Of a stretch of 64,000 bases of DNA, positions 18,732-27,577 are shown one piece after another. The notes under the pieces are model-generated. The model saw only the letters and a list, made by a program, of their open reading frames with translations, was not told where the DNA came from and searched no databases. The stretch covers positions 1 to 64,000 of the forward strand of contig CAZVLF010000005.1 in NCBI GenBank assembly GCA_964627795.1. Direction: 5' to 3'. Position 1 is the stretch's first letter; each line of letters opens with the position of its first letter. A program made the position numbers and the translations under genes. The stretch is from CANDYO01 sp964627795. GTDB taxonomy: Bacteria > Pseudomonadota > Alphaproteobacteria > Rickettsiales > CANDYO01.

Positions 18732-20066
18732 ATGTCTTTTGGAAAAACGCTACTTAATTTTTTTGATCAATTACATGGCGGGTATATTGATGAAGAAAAC
18801 GAAGAGCAAGGGCAGGGTAATAATTATGCTGTAACATTGCTAGAGAAGCAGGAAAAAGTAGAGGTGGATCATAAAGAGGGACAAAATATTGAAAATCCTT
18901 TTACAAATGAAGATGAAAAACAAGAGGAAGAGGTAGGTGTAGAAGAAAGGCAAAAAATAGAAGAAAAAGTTAGTAAAAAAACAATTGCTCCTATTGCTTT
19001 AGTAGGAAAAAGATTCTTTAATGACTTAATTAACGAAGTTAAGCAAGTTGCACAATTAAGTGCTAAAGAAGAAAAATTTGATAAAGAAAAATTCAAAGAA
19101 GCTTTAGAAAAAAGATTTTTTGAAACTTTAACCAGAACTGTTACAAGTATTGAAAGCACGCAAGAACAACAAGAAGATAGAAATAAAGTAGATGTACTTG
19201 ATGAACAGCATCAAAATAACATTAAGGGACTTATAAATATTGCAGTAGATAAATTAGCTGAAGAGATGGAGAAGTTAGAGAAGACTTCTTTAGATAAAAA
19301 AGAAAAAGAACTAAATAATAAATCTATAATGGCTTCGATTGTTAATACTTTAGGGCAGCTTTGCAGATTTGTTGGAAAGTCATTGGGATTAGCTAAAGCA
19401 AATGCAGCTGAGCTATTTGAAGAAGCTGCAAAAAAAGCGATGGAGATAAAAGAAACTATAGCTGCTGATCAAATAGAAAGAGACCAAAATAATTATGAAG
19501 CGGCAAGGAAAGCAGGTTTTATTTATAATCCTAAAATAAGAGAGAATGATAAGCGCTCAGTTGAAGATATTAAAAAAGAGTTACAAGAGCATCACTTAAA
19601 TCAGATGCAACTAGTTTCAGGTAAAGTAGAAAAAAAATATGGAATTGAAGCCTTAACAGAAGTTAGTAAAAGAGGATATAAAAATATAGAAGTTGCTGAT
19701 TATCAGGGAGATCCGCTAGTGCCTGCTAGGTCTTATTTACAATCTTTAGATAAATATTTAGATTCCTCAAAGAAAGATGAAAATAGCCAAGATATACCAC
19801 AAACAAGTATTTATTCTTCAAATCCAAAGTTAAAGAAGCTAGTTGATGCAATGGAAACAGTTTTATTTAGCAAAGCTATAACCATTGGTAATAACACTTA
19901 TTATCCTAAGCTAGAGGTTCCGGTTATAAGAGCAGCTTTAGATAATCTTGGAAAAGAAATATCAAAATCTAAAGATGACGAAGCTCAAAAATTATTTAAC
20001 CAAATGAGAGAAAATTTAACTGATGTGAAGTTTAGAAACTTAAAACCAAGGGGAATGAGTCATTAA
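18732..20066 (+). CDS. hypothetical charged helical protein, paralogue of the next gene
   Basis: About 444 aa, not recognised. I place the start at the third in-frame ATG (18732, MSFGKTLLNFF), because GGAG at 18722 sits 6 bases before it; an ATG at 18720 would leave that ribosome site inside the gene. Residues about 40-85 are acidic and low-complexity, 100-190 is charged helix, and around 205-245 a hydrophobic helical segment (LGQLCRFVGKSLGLAKANAA then ELFEEAAKKA) recurs in the downstream gene. There is no signal peptide or clear membrane span. Its stop codon abuts the ATG of the next gene, so the two are coupled. The function is unknown; a secreted effector is one guess. Confidence 0.75.
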   Translation: MSFGKTLLNFFDQLHGGYIDEENEEQGQGNNYAVTLLEKQEKVEVDHKEGQNIENPFTNEDEKQEEEVGVEERQKIEEKVSKKTIAPIALVGKRFFNDLINEVKQVAQLSAKEEKFDKEKFKEALEKRFFETLTRTVTSIESTQEQQEDRNKVDVLDEQHQNNIKGLINIAVDKLAEEMEKLEKTSLDKKEKELNNKSIMASIVNTLGQLCRFVGKSLGLAKANAAELFEEAAKKAMEIKETIAADQIERDQNNYEAARKAGFIYNPKIRENDKRSVEDIKKELQEHHLNQMQLVSGKVEKKYGIEALTEVSKRGYKNIEVADYQGDPLVPARSYLQSLDKYLDSSKKDENSQDIPQTSIYSSNPKLKKLVDAMETVLFSKAITIGNNTYYPKLEVPVIRAALDNLGKEISKSKDDEAQKLFNQMRENLTDVKFRNLKPRGMSH

Positions 20067-20996
20067 ATGACTGAAATGAAAAGAGAGCAATCAGGTTTAG
20101 AAAATACAGCTTTCTCATTTTCTAAAAAACCAGATTTAGCCTCAACAAAACCAAAGGAAAAACTGTTTTCTGAAGAGCTTATGAGTTTTGAAGAGCTGCT
20201 TCAAGAAATGAAAAGAAAAAAAGATACACACCCAAGGATTAAAAAAATTGATATCACAGGGGTATCTCTATATGAAGAATGCTCAGAAGAATTAGTGTTA
20301 TATATAGATAAAAATGGTAAAATTAATGAGGAAGCTGTTAATGTTCTATCCCTAAGGTTTTTAAGGGTGATTGAATCTTGCATTTTAGACCTGCCTGAAG
20401 AAGTTGTAAATTTAAGAGCTGAGGCTTTTGCAAAGAAAAAAGTTGAAGAATATACCAGTATAGAAAATGCTGGCCCCGCAGGAAGAACAAAAGAAGGTAT
20501 CGAAAGTTATCAAAAAAAACAGTTTGAGCAGGAATATAATAATATTAACTCCGAAGAAGTAAATACGCCTTATTACTCAGCAAAAAGAGATATTTTTGAG
20601 AACCAACTTAAAGAAATCAATAAAAAATATTCAGCTAAAATTACTCATATTGTAACCCAAGCAGTAAAGCAATATAACAAAGAAATTGAGCAAGGAAAAA
20701 ATAGCCTTGCTCAAGAAGAGAAAAAAAAATCATGGTATAATTTTAAAGATAGATTAGGAAATTTCTTATCTTCAATGTTTAGAAATATCAGCTTAAGTTT
20801 AGGTGCAGAGCCAACTGCTAAAGAACTATTTAGTCAAGTAGCAGATTATGCTAAGCAAGCTCTAAAGAGTGAAGCAAAAAAATATCAGGAAAAAAATAAA
20901 AGAATTATCAATGAGCAAAAAGATCCTCACAAAGGAGCTTTTAAAGAAATGCTTGATTCAAGATTAAGTAAGAAAGGTAAAACTCGTTCAATATAA
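20067..20996 (+). CDS. hypothetical charged helical protein, paralogue of the previous gene
   Basis: 309 aa, no known family. The ATG follows the upstream TAA directly with no gap, so translation is probably coupled. The segment near residues 225-265 (LGNFLSSMFRNISLSLGAEP, then TAKELFSQVADYAKQA) matches LGQLCRFVGKSLGLAKANAA with ELFEEAAKKA in the previous protein: same spacing, same Leu-Gly, Ser-Leu-Gly and Glu-Leu-Phe positions. The remainder is Lys/Glu-rich helix. This pair probably arose by duplication of a core domain. No signal peptide. No terminator is obvious before the convergent gene at 21083. Confidence 0.72.
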   Translation: MTEMKREQSGLENTAFSFSKKPDLASTKPKEKLFSEELMSFEELLQEMKRKKDTHPRIKKIDITGVSLYEECSEELVLYIDKNGKINEEAVNVLSLRFLRVIESCILDLPEEVVNLRAEAFAKKKVEEYTSIENAGPAGRTKEGIESYQKKQFEQEYNNINSEEVNTPYYSAKRDIFENQLKEINKKYSAKITHIVTQAVKQYNKEIEQGKNSLAQEEKKKSWYNFKDRLGNFLSSMFRNISLSLGAEPTAKELFSQVADYAKQALKSEAKKYQEKNKRIINEQKDPHKGAFKEMLDSRLSKKGKTRSI

Positions 20997-21082
20997 TCTT
21001 TTATTCTTTATAAAAATAATTTTAACTAATATTTAAGCCTTTTAAAAAGCAAATTCTTTTCTCTCACGTAAAATAAGATTTT

Positions 21083-22348
21083 TTAACTACCTCTAAGTTT
21101 TAGCTTTTGTTGTATAGCGCTATTTAAAGGAATATGAATTGGAGAAAGAGGGGTACTTACAGAATGAAGTTTGGTGTTAAAATTATCATATCTATTTGTA
21201 GAATTTTGTGAAGGGTTTTTAGAAATGTGATATTGTGGATTTTTTAACTTCCATTCATCGGCACTTAAACCTTCAATAGTTAGATTATTGTTTTTTAGCC
21301 ATTCTATAGGATCTTGTTCTCTTATATCAGTTAGCCATTTGCCATTTTTCCATTCTAGTGGAGCGTCAATTTTAGAAATGATTTCTAAAGTTGATTTAAA
21401 TTCCTCAAAAATTTCTTTCTGCTTAGAGAGTTTACTAATATAAAATTGCTCAAGCTTCGCAGTGCTTATAACTTCAGAATTTGTTCTCATGCTTTCTCCA
21501 GCAAAGCGGGGGTTAGGTGTTAGCCCGGAACTTTTTATTTTATATGCGCTATTTCTAATAAAGTCTTCAATTTCTTCAGTGCTAATTTTATTAACCTCAT
21601 TAACTGCAACAATAAATTCTTCAACATTAAGCGGCATATCTTGATAATTCCATTTCTCAATATAAGAAGATAGGCGTCTTCTTAAATCTTTTTCACTAGA
21701 GGGATATATTCTTGATCTTCCATGATCAATCTTTACGGCATGTAAATAATGATCTTCTTCATTATTTGATCTTACAGCACCAATATTTTCTGAGTGATAA
21801 TCTCCGTCACCTAAAAAAGTACTAACAGTGACAACTTTTTCAAATCCTTTTAATAAGGATTTTTGTTCAGGGGTTAAACGAAGCTCTTTAAGAGATTTGA
21901 AACCTTCTATAAACTCTGAAGTAGAAGAAACATAGTCACTTTCTTGAGCATCATTCTTGGCAATTCCAACTATTGGGGCCCTGTCATATAAAAATCTTTT
22001 ATATAATGAAGCTGTCATTAATTCTGCTAAAATATCATCTTTATTACCAACCTGGGTTTTATCTTCTATTCTTCCTTTTCTAACTGGTTTAACCATATAA
22101 AGCTTACCATCTCTTCTTTCTATCCCACCTTCAGATGCTCCTTCCGTTTTTTGTTGTACTGGTGTGAAATCTTCAGAAGAAGCGATTACTTTATCTTTTA
22201 TCAATTTTCTTAATTGTTGATGGTTTCGCTTTTTACTTTTATTCTCAAAAAACTCTACTTGTTCAACTCCTTTAGGAGAGTGAGGAAAATCACTTTGTAG
22301 ATTTTGGCTTGTATCTATAAAAAAATTGTCTTTCGAGTTTTTGCTCAT
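21083..22348 (-). CDS. atypical protein/lipid-kinase-fold protein, putative effector
   Basis: 421 aa. Kinase-fold landmarks occur in the right order. A candidate ATP-binding Lys lies in YMVKPVR (Lys87), an alpha-C Glu in ILAELMTASLYKRF (Glu109), and a hinge at STSEFIEGF. The catalytic loop is FLGDGDYHSENIG (about 178-190) with Asp, His and Asn, and the metal-binding Asp is in VKIDHGRS (Asp208, in place of DFG). This pattern is close to actin-fragmin/phosphoinositide-kinase-like and bacterial effector kinases rather than Hanks kinases. An 80-residue disordered N-terminus and a proline/serine-rich C-terminus flank the domain. A strong AAGGAG precedes the ATG. A frameshifted relative lies at 31697-32568. 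Activity on a host target is inference. Confidence 0.7.
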   Translation of the reverse strand: MSKNSKDNFFIDTSQNLQSDFPHSPKGVEQVEFFENKSKKRNHQQLRKLIKDKVIASSEDFTPVQQKTEGASEGGIERRDGKLYMVKPVRKGRIEDKTQVGNKDDILAELMTASLYKRFLYDRAPIVGIAKNDAQESDYVSSTSEFIEGFKSLKELRLTPEQKSLLKGFEKVVTVSTFLGDGDYHSENIGAVRSNNEEDHYLHAVKIDHGRSRIYPSSEKDLRRRLSSYIEKWNYQDMPLNVEEFIVAVNEVNKISTEEIEDFIRNSAYKIKSSGLTPNPRFAGESMRTNSEVISTAKLEQFYISKLSKQKEIFEEFKSTLEIISKIDAPLEWKNGKWLTDIREQDPIEWLKNNNLTIEGLSADEWKLKNPQYHISKNPSQNSTNRYDNFNTKLHSVSTPLSPIHIPLNSAIQQKLKLRGS

Positions 22349-22418
22349 TTTTTTCTCCTTTTTTATTATAATTAGGATATCATATTAGATATGAAAAATA
22401 AATACTCATGGAGTATAG

Positions 22419-23006
22419 ATGGAGCATATTAACAATGAATCTCAGGCCCCTAGGTTGCTGTTTTGCTTTGATTTTGATGAAACTATAGTAAAAGCTCATT
22501 TTCACCATATTTTGCATGATCTAAAAAGAGAGGCCAGAAAATGGGAAAAAGAGTTTAATATAAGAGAAGAAGTTCTAAATCTTTTAAATGACTCACATAA
22601 AGGTATAAAAAATCCAGAGTTATTGATAGAAATATTCAAAGAGGCATTCCAAAAAGGGCATGAAGTGGCAATTACTTCTTTTTCTAGTTTTCCTGAAGCA
22701 ATTAAATTAACATTAGAAAGTTTAAGTTTAAATGAAGATGAGCTAGAAAAAATTAAAATTTTTTCAGGCCTTCCAAAAAGAAAGGACGCTTATAAAAATG
22801 ATCATATTAAGCAAGCAATGCAAGAATTTGGAATTGTTGAGAAAAGTAATGTTTATTTAATTGATGATGATATGAAAAACTGTGAGCAAGCTAGATTCGA
22901 TGGTTTTAATACAGTAAGAGTTTATAATACACCTAGGTTAGCAACGGACCATCTTATCAATTTAAGAGATATAGTTAGAGGGGTAGCAAGAGGGAGAGGT
23001 TATTGA
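22419..23006 (+). CDS. HAD-superfamily hydrolase-like protein
   Basis: 195 aa. Motif I is FCFDFDETI with nucleophile Asp18 and acid/base Asp20. Motif II is probably the AITSFSS segment (Thr-Ser after the beta strand). Motif IV is YLIDDDMKNCEQA near residue 150. There is only a small cap, so it is likely a compact phosphatase; the substrate is unknown. GGAG lies 5 bases before the ATG. It is divergent from the kinase-fold gene and its 3' end overlaps the convergent COQ9-like gene by 7 bp. Confidence 0.75.
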   Translation: MEHINNESQAPRLLFCFDFDETIVKAHFHHILHDLKREARKWEKEFNIREEVLNLLNDSHKGIKNPELLIEIFKEAFQKGHEVAITSFSSFPEAIKLTLESLSLNEDELEKIKIFSGLPKRKDAYKNDHIKQAMQEFGIVEKSNVYLIDDDMKNCEQARFDGFNTVRVYNTPRLATDHLINLRDIVRGVARGRGY

Positions 23007-23635
23007 AAAGCGCGAAAGAAGTTTTTAGTTCTTTCTACTATTTCAGATTTAGTTTTTCCCACTTTTAATACTTTATTTATCTGCTTACGGATAAATAATT
23101 TTGTTTGCTCAAAATTAGGAGAAGTGTCATCCAGCCAAAATAGCATTGTTGTGCTATATACATAAGCAAGTAAGCCTCTTTTGGTGTAATAATTAAAGTC
23201 AGTTGATTTGTCGTTAGCCAAGAACCAAATTAAATCACAAATATTCCACAAAGCTTTTTGAGCAGAAAATAAATTTTGGGGCAAGATATTATAACTAAAT
23301 AAACTTCTAATTGCTTCCCTAATAGGATTATATAATGAAAATTTCAGCTCAATTAAATAAATGATGCGTTCAGTTGTTTTAGCAGTAATTAAATTTGATT
23401 TTTCTTTATAAAGAGAAATTAATTCATCATTTTTTTTGTTATAAAAAAAAGAAGTTAGGTCTTTTATTTGGTTAGGAAAAAGTAAGCTTAAATATCCTTT
23501 ATTAAAGCCACATTGCTGAGCGGATTTTTCTAAAGTTTGGTTGTTCCATCCATTAAAAGAGGCGTTTTTAAGAAAAATATCTAATAATTTAAGTTTTTCT
23601 TGGTATATTTCGTTATTGTGGTTGATTTTATCCAT
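23000..23635 (-). CDS. COQ9-family protein (rpsU-divergent)
   Basis: 211 aa. It resembles the COQ9 family, also known in alphaproteobacteria as the rpsU-divergently transcribed protein, a lipid-binding accessory factor of ubiquinone biosynthesis with a TetR-like fold. The N-terminal helix-turn-helix-like segment is FNGWNNQTLEKSAQQCGFNK. The C-terminal part has YTKRGLLAYVYSTTMLFWLDD (Tyr-rich amphipathic helix), typical of COQ9. Its position, divergent from rpsU with a 74-bp gap, is the defining synteny. Identification rests on motif plus context. Confidence 0.85.
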   Translation of the reverse strand: MDKINHNNEIYQEKLKLLDIFLKNASFNGWNNQTLEKSAQQCGFNKGYLSLLFPNQIKDLTSFFYNKKNDELISLYKEKSNLITAKTTERIIYLIELKFSLYNPIREAIRSLFSYNILPQNLFSAQKALWNICDLIWFLANDKSTDFNYYTKRGLLAYVYSTTMLFWLDDTSPNFEQTKLFIRKQINKVLKVGKTKSEIVERTKNFFRAFQ

Positions 23636-23709
23636 AACATGATATATTTTATGTAACTTATTGTACCAATATATATTAATCCTAAAAATATTGAAAGGGG
23701 GGAGTTAAG

Positions 23710-23910
23710 TTGGTAGAAATAATTGTTCACGGTAATAATGTTGATGAAGCTTTAAAAAAGCTTAAAAGAGAACTACAAAAAGAAGGAGTTTTCAAAGCTA
23801 TAAAGCGTAAGAGACATTACGAGAAGCCTTCAATTGAGAAAAAACGTGAGAAAAACGAATCTCAAAGAAGAAGAAGAAAGTTAGAACGTAAACGTAATTC
23901 TGACATGTAA
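23710..23910 (+). CDS. rpsU: 30S ribosomal protein S21
   Basis: 66 aa and very basic. The N-terminal HGNNVDEALKKLKRELQKEG and the Arg/Lys-rich tail ESQRRRRKLERKRN are diagnostic. The start codon is TTG: the run GGGGGGAG ends at 23704, 5 bases before it, and no in-frame ATG exists in the first 60 residues. S21 acts in translation initiation on the small subunit. The gene is monocistronic, ended by the hairpin at 23914. Confidence 0.95.
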   Translation: MVEIIVHGNNVDEALKKLKRELQKEGVFKAIKRKRHYEKPSIEKKREKNESQRRRRKLERKRNSDM

Positions 23911-23913
23911 TTT

Positions 23914-23946
23914 AAAAGCCAGAGAGTTTTATTCTCTGGCTTTTTT
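23914..23946 (+). terminator. rho-independent terminator of rpsU
   Basis: AAAAGCCAGAGA (23914-23925) pairs with TCTCTGGCTTTT (23933-23944) across GTTTTAT, a 12-bp stem with the T run built into its 3' arm. It begins 4 bp after the rpsU stop codon. Confidence 0.92.
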
Positions 23947-23980
23947 ATCTAAATAAAATAATCAGCATATTGAGGTTTTA

Positions 23981-24970
23981 ATGAAGAGATATAACGTAGC
24001 CGTGATTGGTGCGACTGGGAATGTAGGTCGAGAAATTCTTGCTATACTTGCTGAAAGAGATTTTCCGGTAGCTAATATTTTTGCTGTAGCTTCACAAGCA
24101 TCTCTTGGGAAAGAAGTTAGCTTTGGTGAAGAAAAGCTATTGAAGGTGGTATCTATAGATTCATTAAATTTCAAAGAAATAGATTTGGCATTTTTTGCTG
24201 CTGGTTCAGAAGTTTCTAAGCAATATGCTAGAGAATTTGCTGATGCAGGAGCAATTGTGATTGATAAAAGTTCTTATTTTAGAATGAATAAAAATGTTCC
24301 ATTAGTTGTGCCTGAAGTAAATTCTGAAGAATTAAGAGAGCATAGTAATATTATTGCAAGCCCTAATTGTTCTGTTACTCCAATAGTTATGGCATTAAAG
24401 TTGCTCCATGAGCAGGCTCAAATTAAAAGAATAGTTGTTTCAACCTACCAATCAGTTTCTGGTGCTGGAAAATCAGCTATGGAAGAATTATTCAAACAAA
24501 CAAAATCTATATTGATGTATCAAGAAGTAGAGCAAAAAGTTCTTCCACGAAGAATAGCTTTTAACGTTATACCCCAAATTGATGAGTTTTTACCAACAGG
24601 TGAAACTAAAGAAGAATGGAAAATGATTGCAGAAATTAAAAAAATTCTTGGCGAAGAAATAGAAATTTCTGCAACTTGTGTAAGGGTTCCTGTTTTTGTA
24701 GGGCATTCTGCAGCAGTGAATGTTGAATTCGAAGAGAGTATTTCAGTTTCAGAAGCAAAAAGCTTGCTTAAAAAGATGCCTGGTATTAGAGTTATGGATA
24801 GGGATTATGCTACTCCTTTAGACGTGGTTAGAGAAGATGAAGTGCTGGTTTCTAGAATTAGAAAAGACTCAAGCGTTGATTCGGGATTAAATTTGTGGAT
24901 TGTAGGAGACAATTTACGCAAAGGTGCGGCTCTTAATGCAGTACAAATTGCAGAGTATTTAATTAAATGA
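23981..24970 (+). CDS. asd: aspartate-semialdehyde dehydrogenase
   Basis: Reduces aspartyl phosphate to aspartate semialdehyde, feeding diaminopimelate for peptidoglycan. The N-terminal NADP-binding loop is VIGATGNVGREIL. The catalytic Cys is in SPNCSVTPIV (about residue 130) and the catalytic His is in VPVFVGHSAAVNVEF (about 245). 329 aa is a normal length. GAGG lies 6 bases before the ATG. The last four bases ATGA overlap the start of ispH, so the two are coupled. Confidence 0.97.
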   Translation: MKRYNVAVIGATGNVGREILAILAERDFPVANIFAVASQASLGKEVSFGEEKLLKVVSIDSLNFKEIDLAFFAAGSEVSKQYAREFADAGAIVIDKSSYFRMNKNVPLVVPEVNSEELREHSNIIASPNCSVTPIVMALKLLHEQAQIKRIVVSTYQSVSGAGKSAMEELFKQTKSILMYQEVEQKVLPRRIAFNVIPQIDEFLPTGETKEEWKMIAEIKKILGEEIEISATCVRVPVFVGHSAAVNVEFEESISVSEAKSLLKKMPGIRVMDRDYATPLDVVREDEVLVSRIRKDSSVDSGLNLWIVGDNLRKGAALNAVQIAEYLIK

Positions 24971-25893
24971 CTTTAAACATCTATCTAGCTGGCCCTAGAG
25001 GCTTCTGTGCAGGAGTTGAAAGGGCAATTTCAATTGTTGAAAAAGCACTTGAAAAATTTGGCCCTCCTATATATGTAAGGCACGAAATTGTGCATAATAA
25101 ATTTGTTGTTGATAGTTTAAAAGAGAAGGGAGCGATCTTTGTTAAAGAGATTGCAGAAGTACCTGAAGGTTCAATTGTTATTTTTAGTGCCCATGGAGTG
25201 TCAAGAAAAGTTGAAAATGATGCAATAGCGCAAAATCTTAAGATATTTGATGCTACTTGCCCATTAGTTACAAAAGTGCATTTAGAAGCTCAATCCCAAG
25301 AGAAAAAAGGGAAAAAAATTATATTAATTGGGCATGAAGGGCACCCTGAAGTTGAGGGAACATCAGGTAGGGTAAATGGTAATGTGGCGCTTGTTTCTTC
25401 AATTAGTGATGTAGATAGCTTAAATTTCATAAATGGTGATGATCTAGCTTATGTTACTCAAACTACCTTAAGCGTTGATGATACTAAAAATATTATAAAA
25501 AGACTTAAAGAAAAATATCCAACAATTAGTGGACCGGAGCTAAAAGATATTTGCTATGCTACTCAGAATAGACAGCAGGCAACAAAGAAAATGGTTGAAA
25601 TAGTTGATCTTTTGTTGGTAATTGGGGCTGACAATAGCTCTAATTCTAATAGATTAAGAGATATTGGCTTAGAAATGGGAAAAAAAGCTTTATTGATTGA
25701 TAGCTATAAAGATATAAAACTTGAATGGTTAGAAAATATTACTAATATTGGAATTACCGCTGGAGCTTCCGCTCCAGAAGTGCTAGTTAAAAAAGTAATT
25801 GAGTTTTTTCAACAAAAATTCTCTATTCAAATTCATGATTTCACTGTTATTGAAGAAAATATCCATTTTAATGTTCCTAAAGAATTAAGGTAA
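24967..25893 (+). CDS. ispH: 4-hydroxy-3-methylbut-2-enyl diphosphate reductase
   Basis: The last step of the MEP isoprenoid pathway, an iron-sulfur enzyme making IPP and DMAPP. The three cluster cysteines are in PRGFCAGVERA, DATCPLVTKVH and KDICYATQNRQ. Other conserved parts are the HEIVHN, SAHGVS and GHEGHPEVEGT motifs. 308 aa is the usual length. It overlaps asd by 4 bp (ATGA). A 12-bp hairpin overlaps the stop codon. Confidence 0.97.
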   Translation: MTLNIYLAGPRGFCAGVERAISIVEKALEKFGPPIYVRHEIVHNKFVVDSLKEKGAIFVKEIAEVPEGSIVIFSAHGVSRKVENDAIAQNLKIFDATCPLVTKVHLEAQSQEKKGKKIILIGHEGHPEVEGTSGRVNGNVALVSSISDVDSLNFINGDDLAYVTQTTLSVDDTKNIIKRLKEKYPTISGPELKDICYATQNRQQATKKMVEIVDLLLVIGADNSSNSNRLRDIGLEMGKKALLIDSYKDIKLEWLENITNIGITAGASAPEVLVKKVIEFFQQKFSIQIHDFTVIEENIHFNVPKELR

Positions 25894-25911
25894 TTTAATA
25901 AATTACCTTAA
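25885..25911. terminator. bidirectional hairpin between ispH and trxB
   Basis: TTAAGGTAATTT (25885-25896) pairs with AAATTACCTTAA (25900-25911) across three bases, overlapping the ispH stop codon. The two genes converge here. There is no clear T run on the plus strand, so intrinsic termination is plausible but not certain. Confidence 0.55.
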
Positions 25912-25932
25912 GCTAGAAAAATATAGTTTAAA

Positions 25933-26865
25933 CTAATTTTCCAAAATTTTTCCTGCTTCAAGAGCGGCCATACATCCAGTTCCAGCTGCAGTGATTGCTT
26001 GACGATATATTTTATCTTGAACATCACCACAGGCAAATACGCCAGGAATGTTAGTTTGTGTAGTTCCTGATTTAGTTATTATATAACCTTCAGAGTCAAG
26101 CTCAACTTGACCAGCAAAAATTTCAGTATTTGGTTTATGACCAATGGCGATAAAAATACCATCCATAGAAATAGTCTCAATTTTACCATTTAAAATATTT
26201 TTTAGCCTTACTCCAGTTACATATTTTGGGTTTTCTTCGCCTAAAACTTCTTCTAATACTGTGTTCCAAAGAACTTTAATTTTAGGATGTTTAAATAAAC
26301 GTTCTTGAATAATTTTTTCTGCTCTGAGTTGATCTCTTCTGTGAACTAATAGCACTTCGCTTGCATGATGAGTTAAATGTAGCGCCTCTTCAACTGCAGT
26401 ATTACCACCGCCAACAACCATAACTTTCTTATTTTTAAAGAAGAACCCATCGCATGTTGCGCATCCTGAAACACCAAAGCCTTGAAATTTTGCTTCGCTT
26501 TCAAGCCCCATCCATTTAGCTTGCGCACCAGTTGCAATAATTACACTATCAGCAGTATATGAGGTGTAATCAGTTGAAACTGTAAAAGGCTTATTTTTAA
26601 AATCAACCTTAGTAACATAATCATTGATAATTTTTGTTCCAACATGCTCTGCTTGCTTGTGCATTTGTTCCATTAACCATGGGCCTTGAATAGCAGAAGC
26701 AAAGCCTGGATAATTTTCAACGTCAGTTGTTATTGATAACTGCCCTCCAGGTTGCATTCCAGTGATAAGCAAAGGCTCATACGAAGCTCTGGCTGCATAG
26801 ATGGCAGCAGTGTAACCTGCAGGTCCAGAGCCGATAATTATGATTTTACGGTGTTCATGAGTCAT
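25933..26865 (-). CDS. trxB: thioredoxin reductase
   Basis: An NADPH-dependent FAD enzyme that reduces thioredoxin. The FAD-binding GSGPAGYTAAIYAARA, the redox CATCDGFF pair (Cys-Ala-Thr-Cys), the NADPH-binding GGGNTAVEEALHL and the C-terminal GVFACGDV are all present. I start at the ATG at 26865 (MTHEHRKII), one base after the upstream stop codon; an in-frame ATG six codons earlier would lie inside the peroxiredoxin gene. It forms an antioxidant operon with that gene. Confidence 0.97.
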   Translation of the reverse strand: MTHEHRKIIIIGSGPAGYTAAIYAARASYEPLLITGMQPGGQLSITTDVENYPGFASAIQGPWLMEQMHKQAEHVGTKIINDYVTKVDFKNKPFTVSTDYTSYTADSVIIATGAQAKWMGLESEAKFQGFGVSGCATCDGFFFKNKKVMVVGGGNTAVEEALHLTHHASEVLLVHRRDQLRAEKIIQERLFKHPKIKVLWNTVLEEVLGEENPKYVTGVRLKNILNGKIETISMDGIFIAIGHKPNTEIFAGQVELDSEGYIITKSGTTQTNIPGVFACGDVQDKIYRQAITAAGTGCMAALEAGKILEN

Positions 26866-26866
26866 T

Positions 26867-27478
26867 TTAAAGTTTATCTGCATTAGAAGTTAAATAATCA
26901 GCAACTCCTTCAGCATTAGCTTTCATAGCTTCTCTTCCTCTGTTCCAGCCTGCTGGGCAAACTTCACCATGCTCTTCGTAGTGAGCAAGTGCATCAACCA
27001 TACGTAACATTTCATCAATATTTCTTCCCAAAGGAAAGTCATTAACTACTTGGTGGCGAACAATACCTTTTTTATCCACTAAGAAAGAAGCTCTAAAAGC
27101 GATATTATCATTAAAAAGAACTCCAAAATCACGAGCAATGTTTTTATTTAAGTCTGACACTAGTGGCATTTGAACATTTCCTATTCCCCCTTCGTTAACA
27201 GGAGTTTTTTTCCATGCTAAATGAGAGTAATGAGAATCAACGCTGATAGCTATAACTTTAGTTTGCCTTGCAGTGAATTCACCTAATCTATGATCAAAAG
27301 CTATTATTTCTGTTGGACAAACAAAAGTAAAATCAAGTGGATAGAAGAAAACAACTCCAACATCTCCATTTAAATATTTTTGTAACTCAAAATCGTTTCT
27401 TATAGTGTTATTTGGCATTACTGCATTTGCAACAAAATTAGGAACTGGTTTCCCAATTAGAACTGAATGATTTGACAT
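26867..27478 (-). CDS. 2-Cys peroxiredoxin (AhpC/TSA family)
   Basis: A 203-aa peroxidase that reduces hydrogen peroxide and organic peroxides with thioredoxin as donor. The peroxidatic Cys is in FTFVCPTEIIAF (about residue 50) with the Pro-x-x-x-Thr/Ser-x-x-Cys arrangement. The resolving Cys is in GEVCPAGWNRG (about 173), typical of Prx1-type enzymes. GGAGG precedes the ATG. trxB follows within two bases, so reductant supply and peroxidase are coexpressed. Confidence 0.96.
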   Translation of the reverse strand: MSNHSVLIGKPVPNFVANAVMPNNTIRNDFELQKYLNGDVGVVFFYPLDFTFVCPTEIIAFDHRLGEFTARQTKVIAISVDSHYSHLAWKKTPVNEGGIGNVQMPLVSDLNKNIARDFGVLFNDNIAFRASFLVDKKGIVRHQVVNDFPLGRNIDEMLRMVDALAHYEEHGEVCPAGWNRGREAMKANAEGVADYLTSNADKL

Positions 27479-27577
27479 AATAATTTCCTCCAGAAATATT
27501 TATTACAATATAACTTTTATTAATATAATTTTCAATATGCTAAAATCCATTATAAGAAATAATCTTATAATAAATTT

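Noticed and set aside
18869..19159. Minus-strand frame of 96 codons inside the first helical paralogue gene
   Set aside because: A Ser/Phe/Leu-rich mirror of Lys/Glu codons on the coding strand, typical of a shadow frame.
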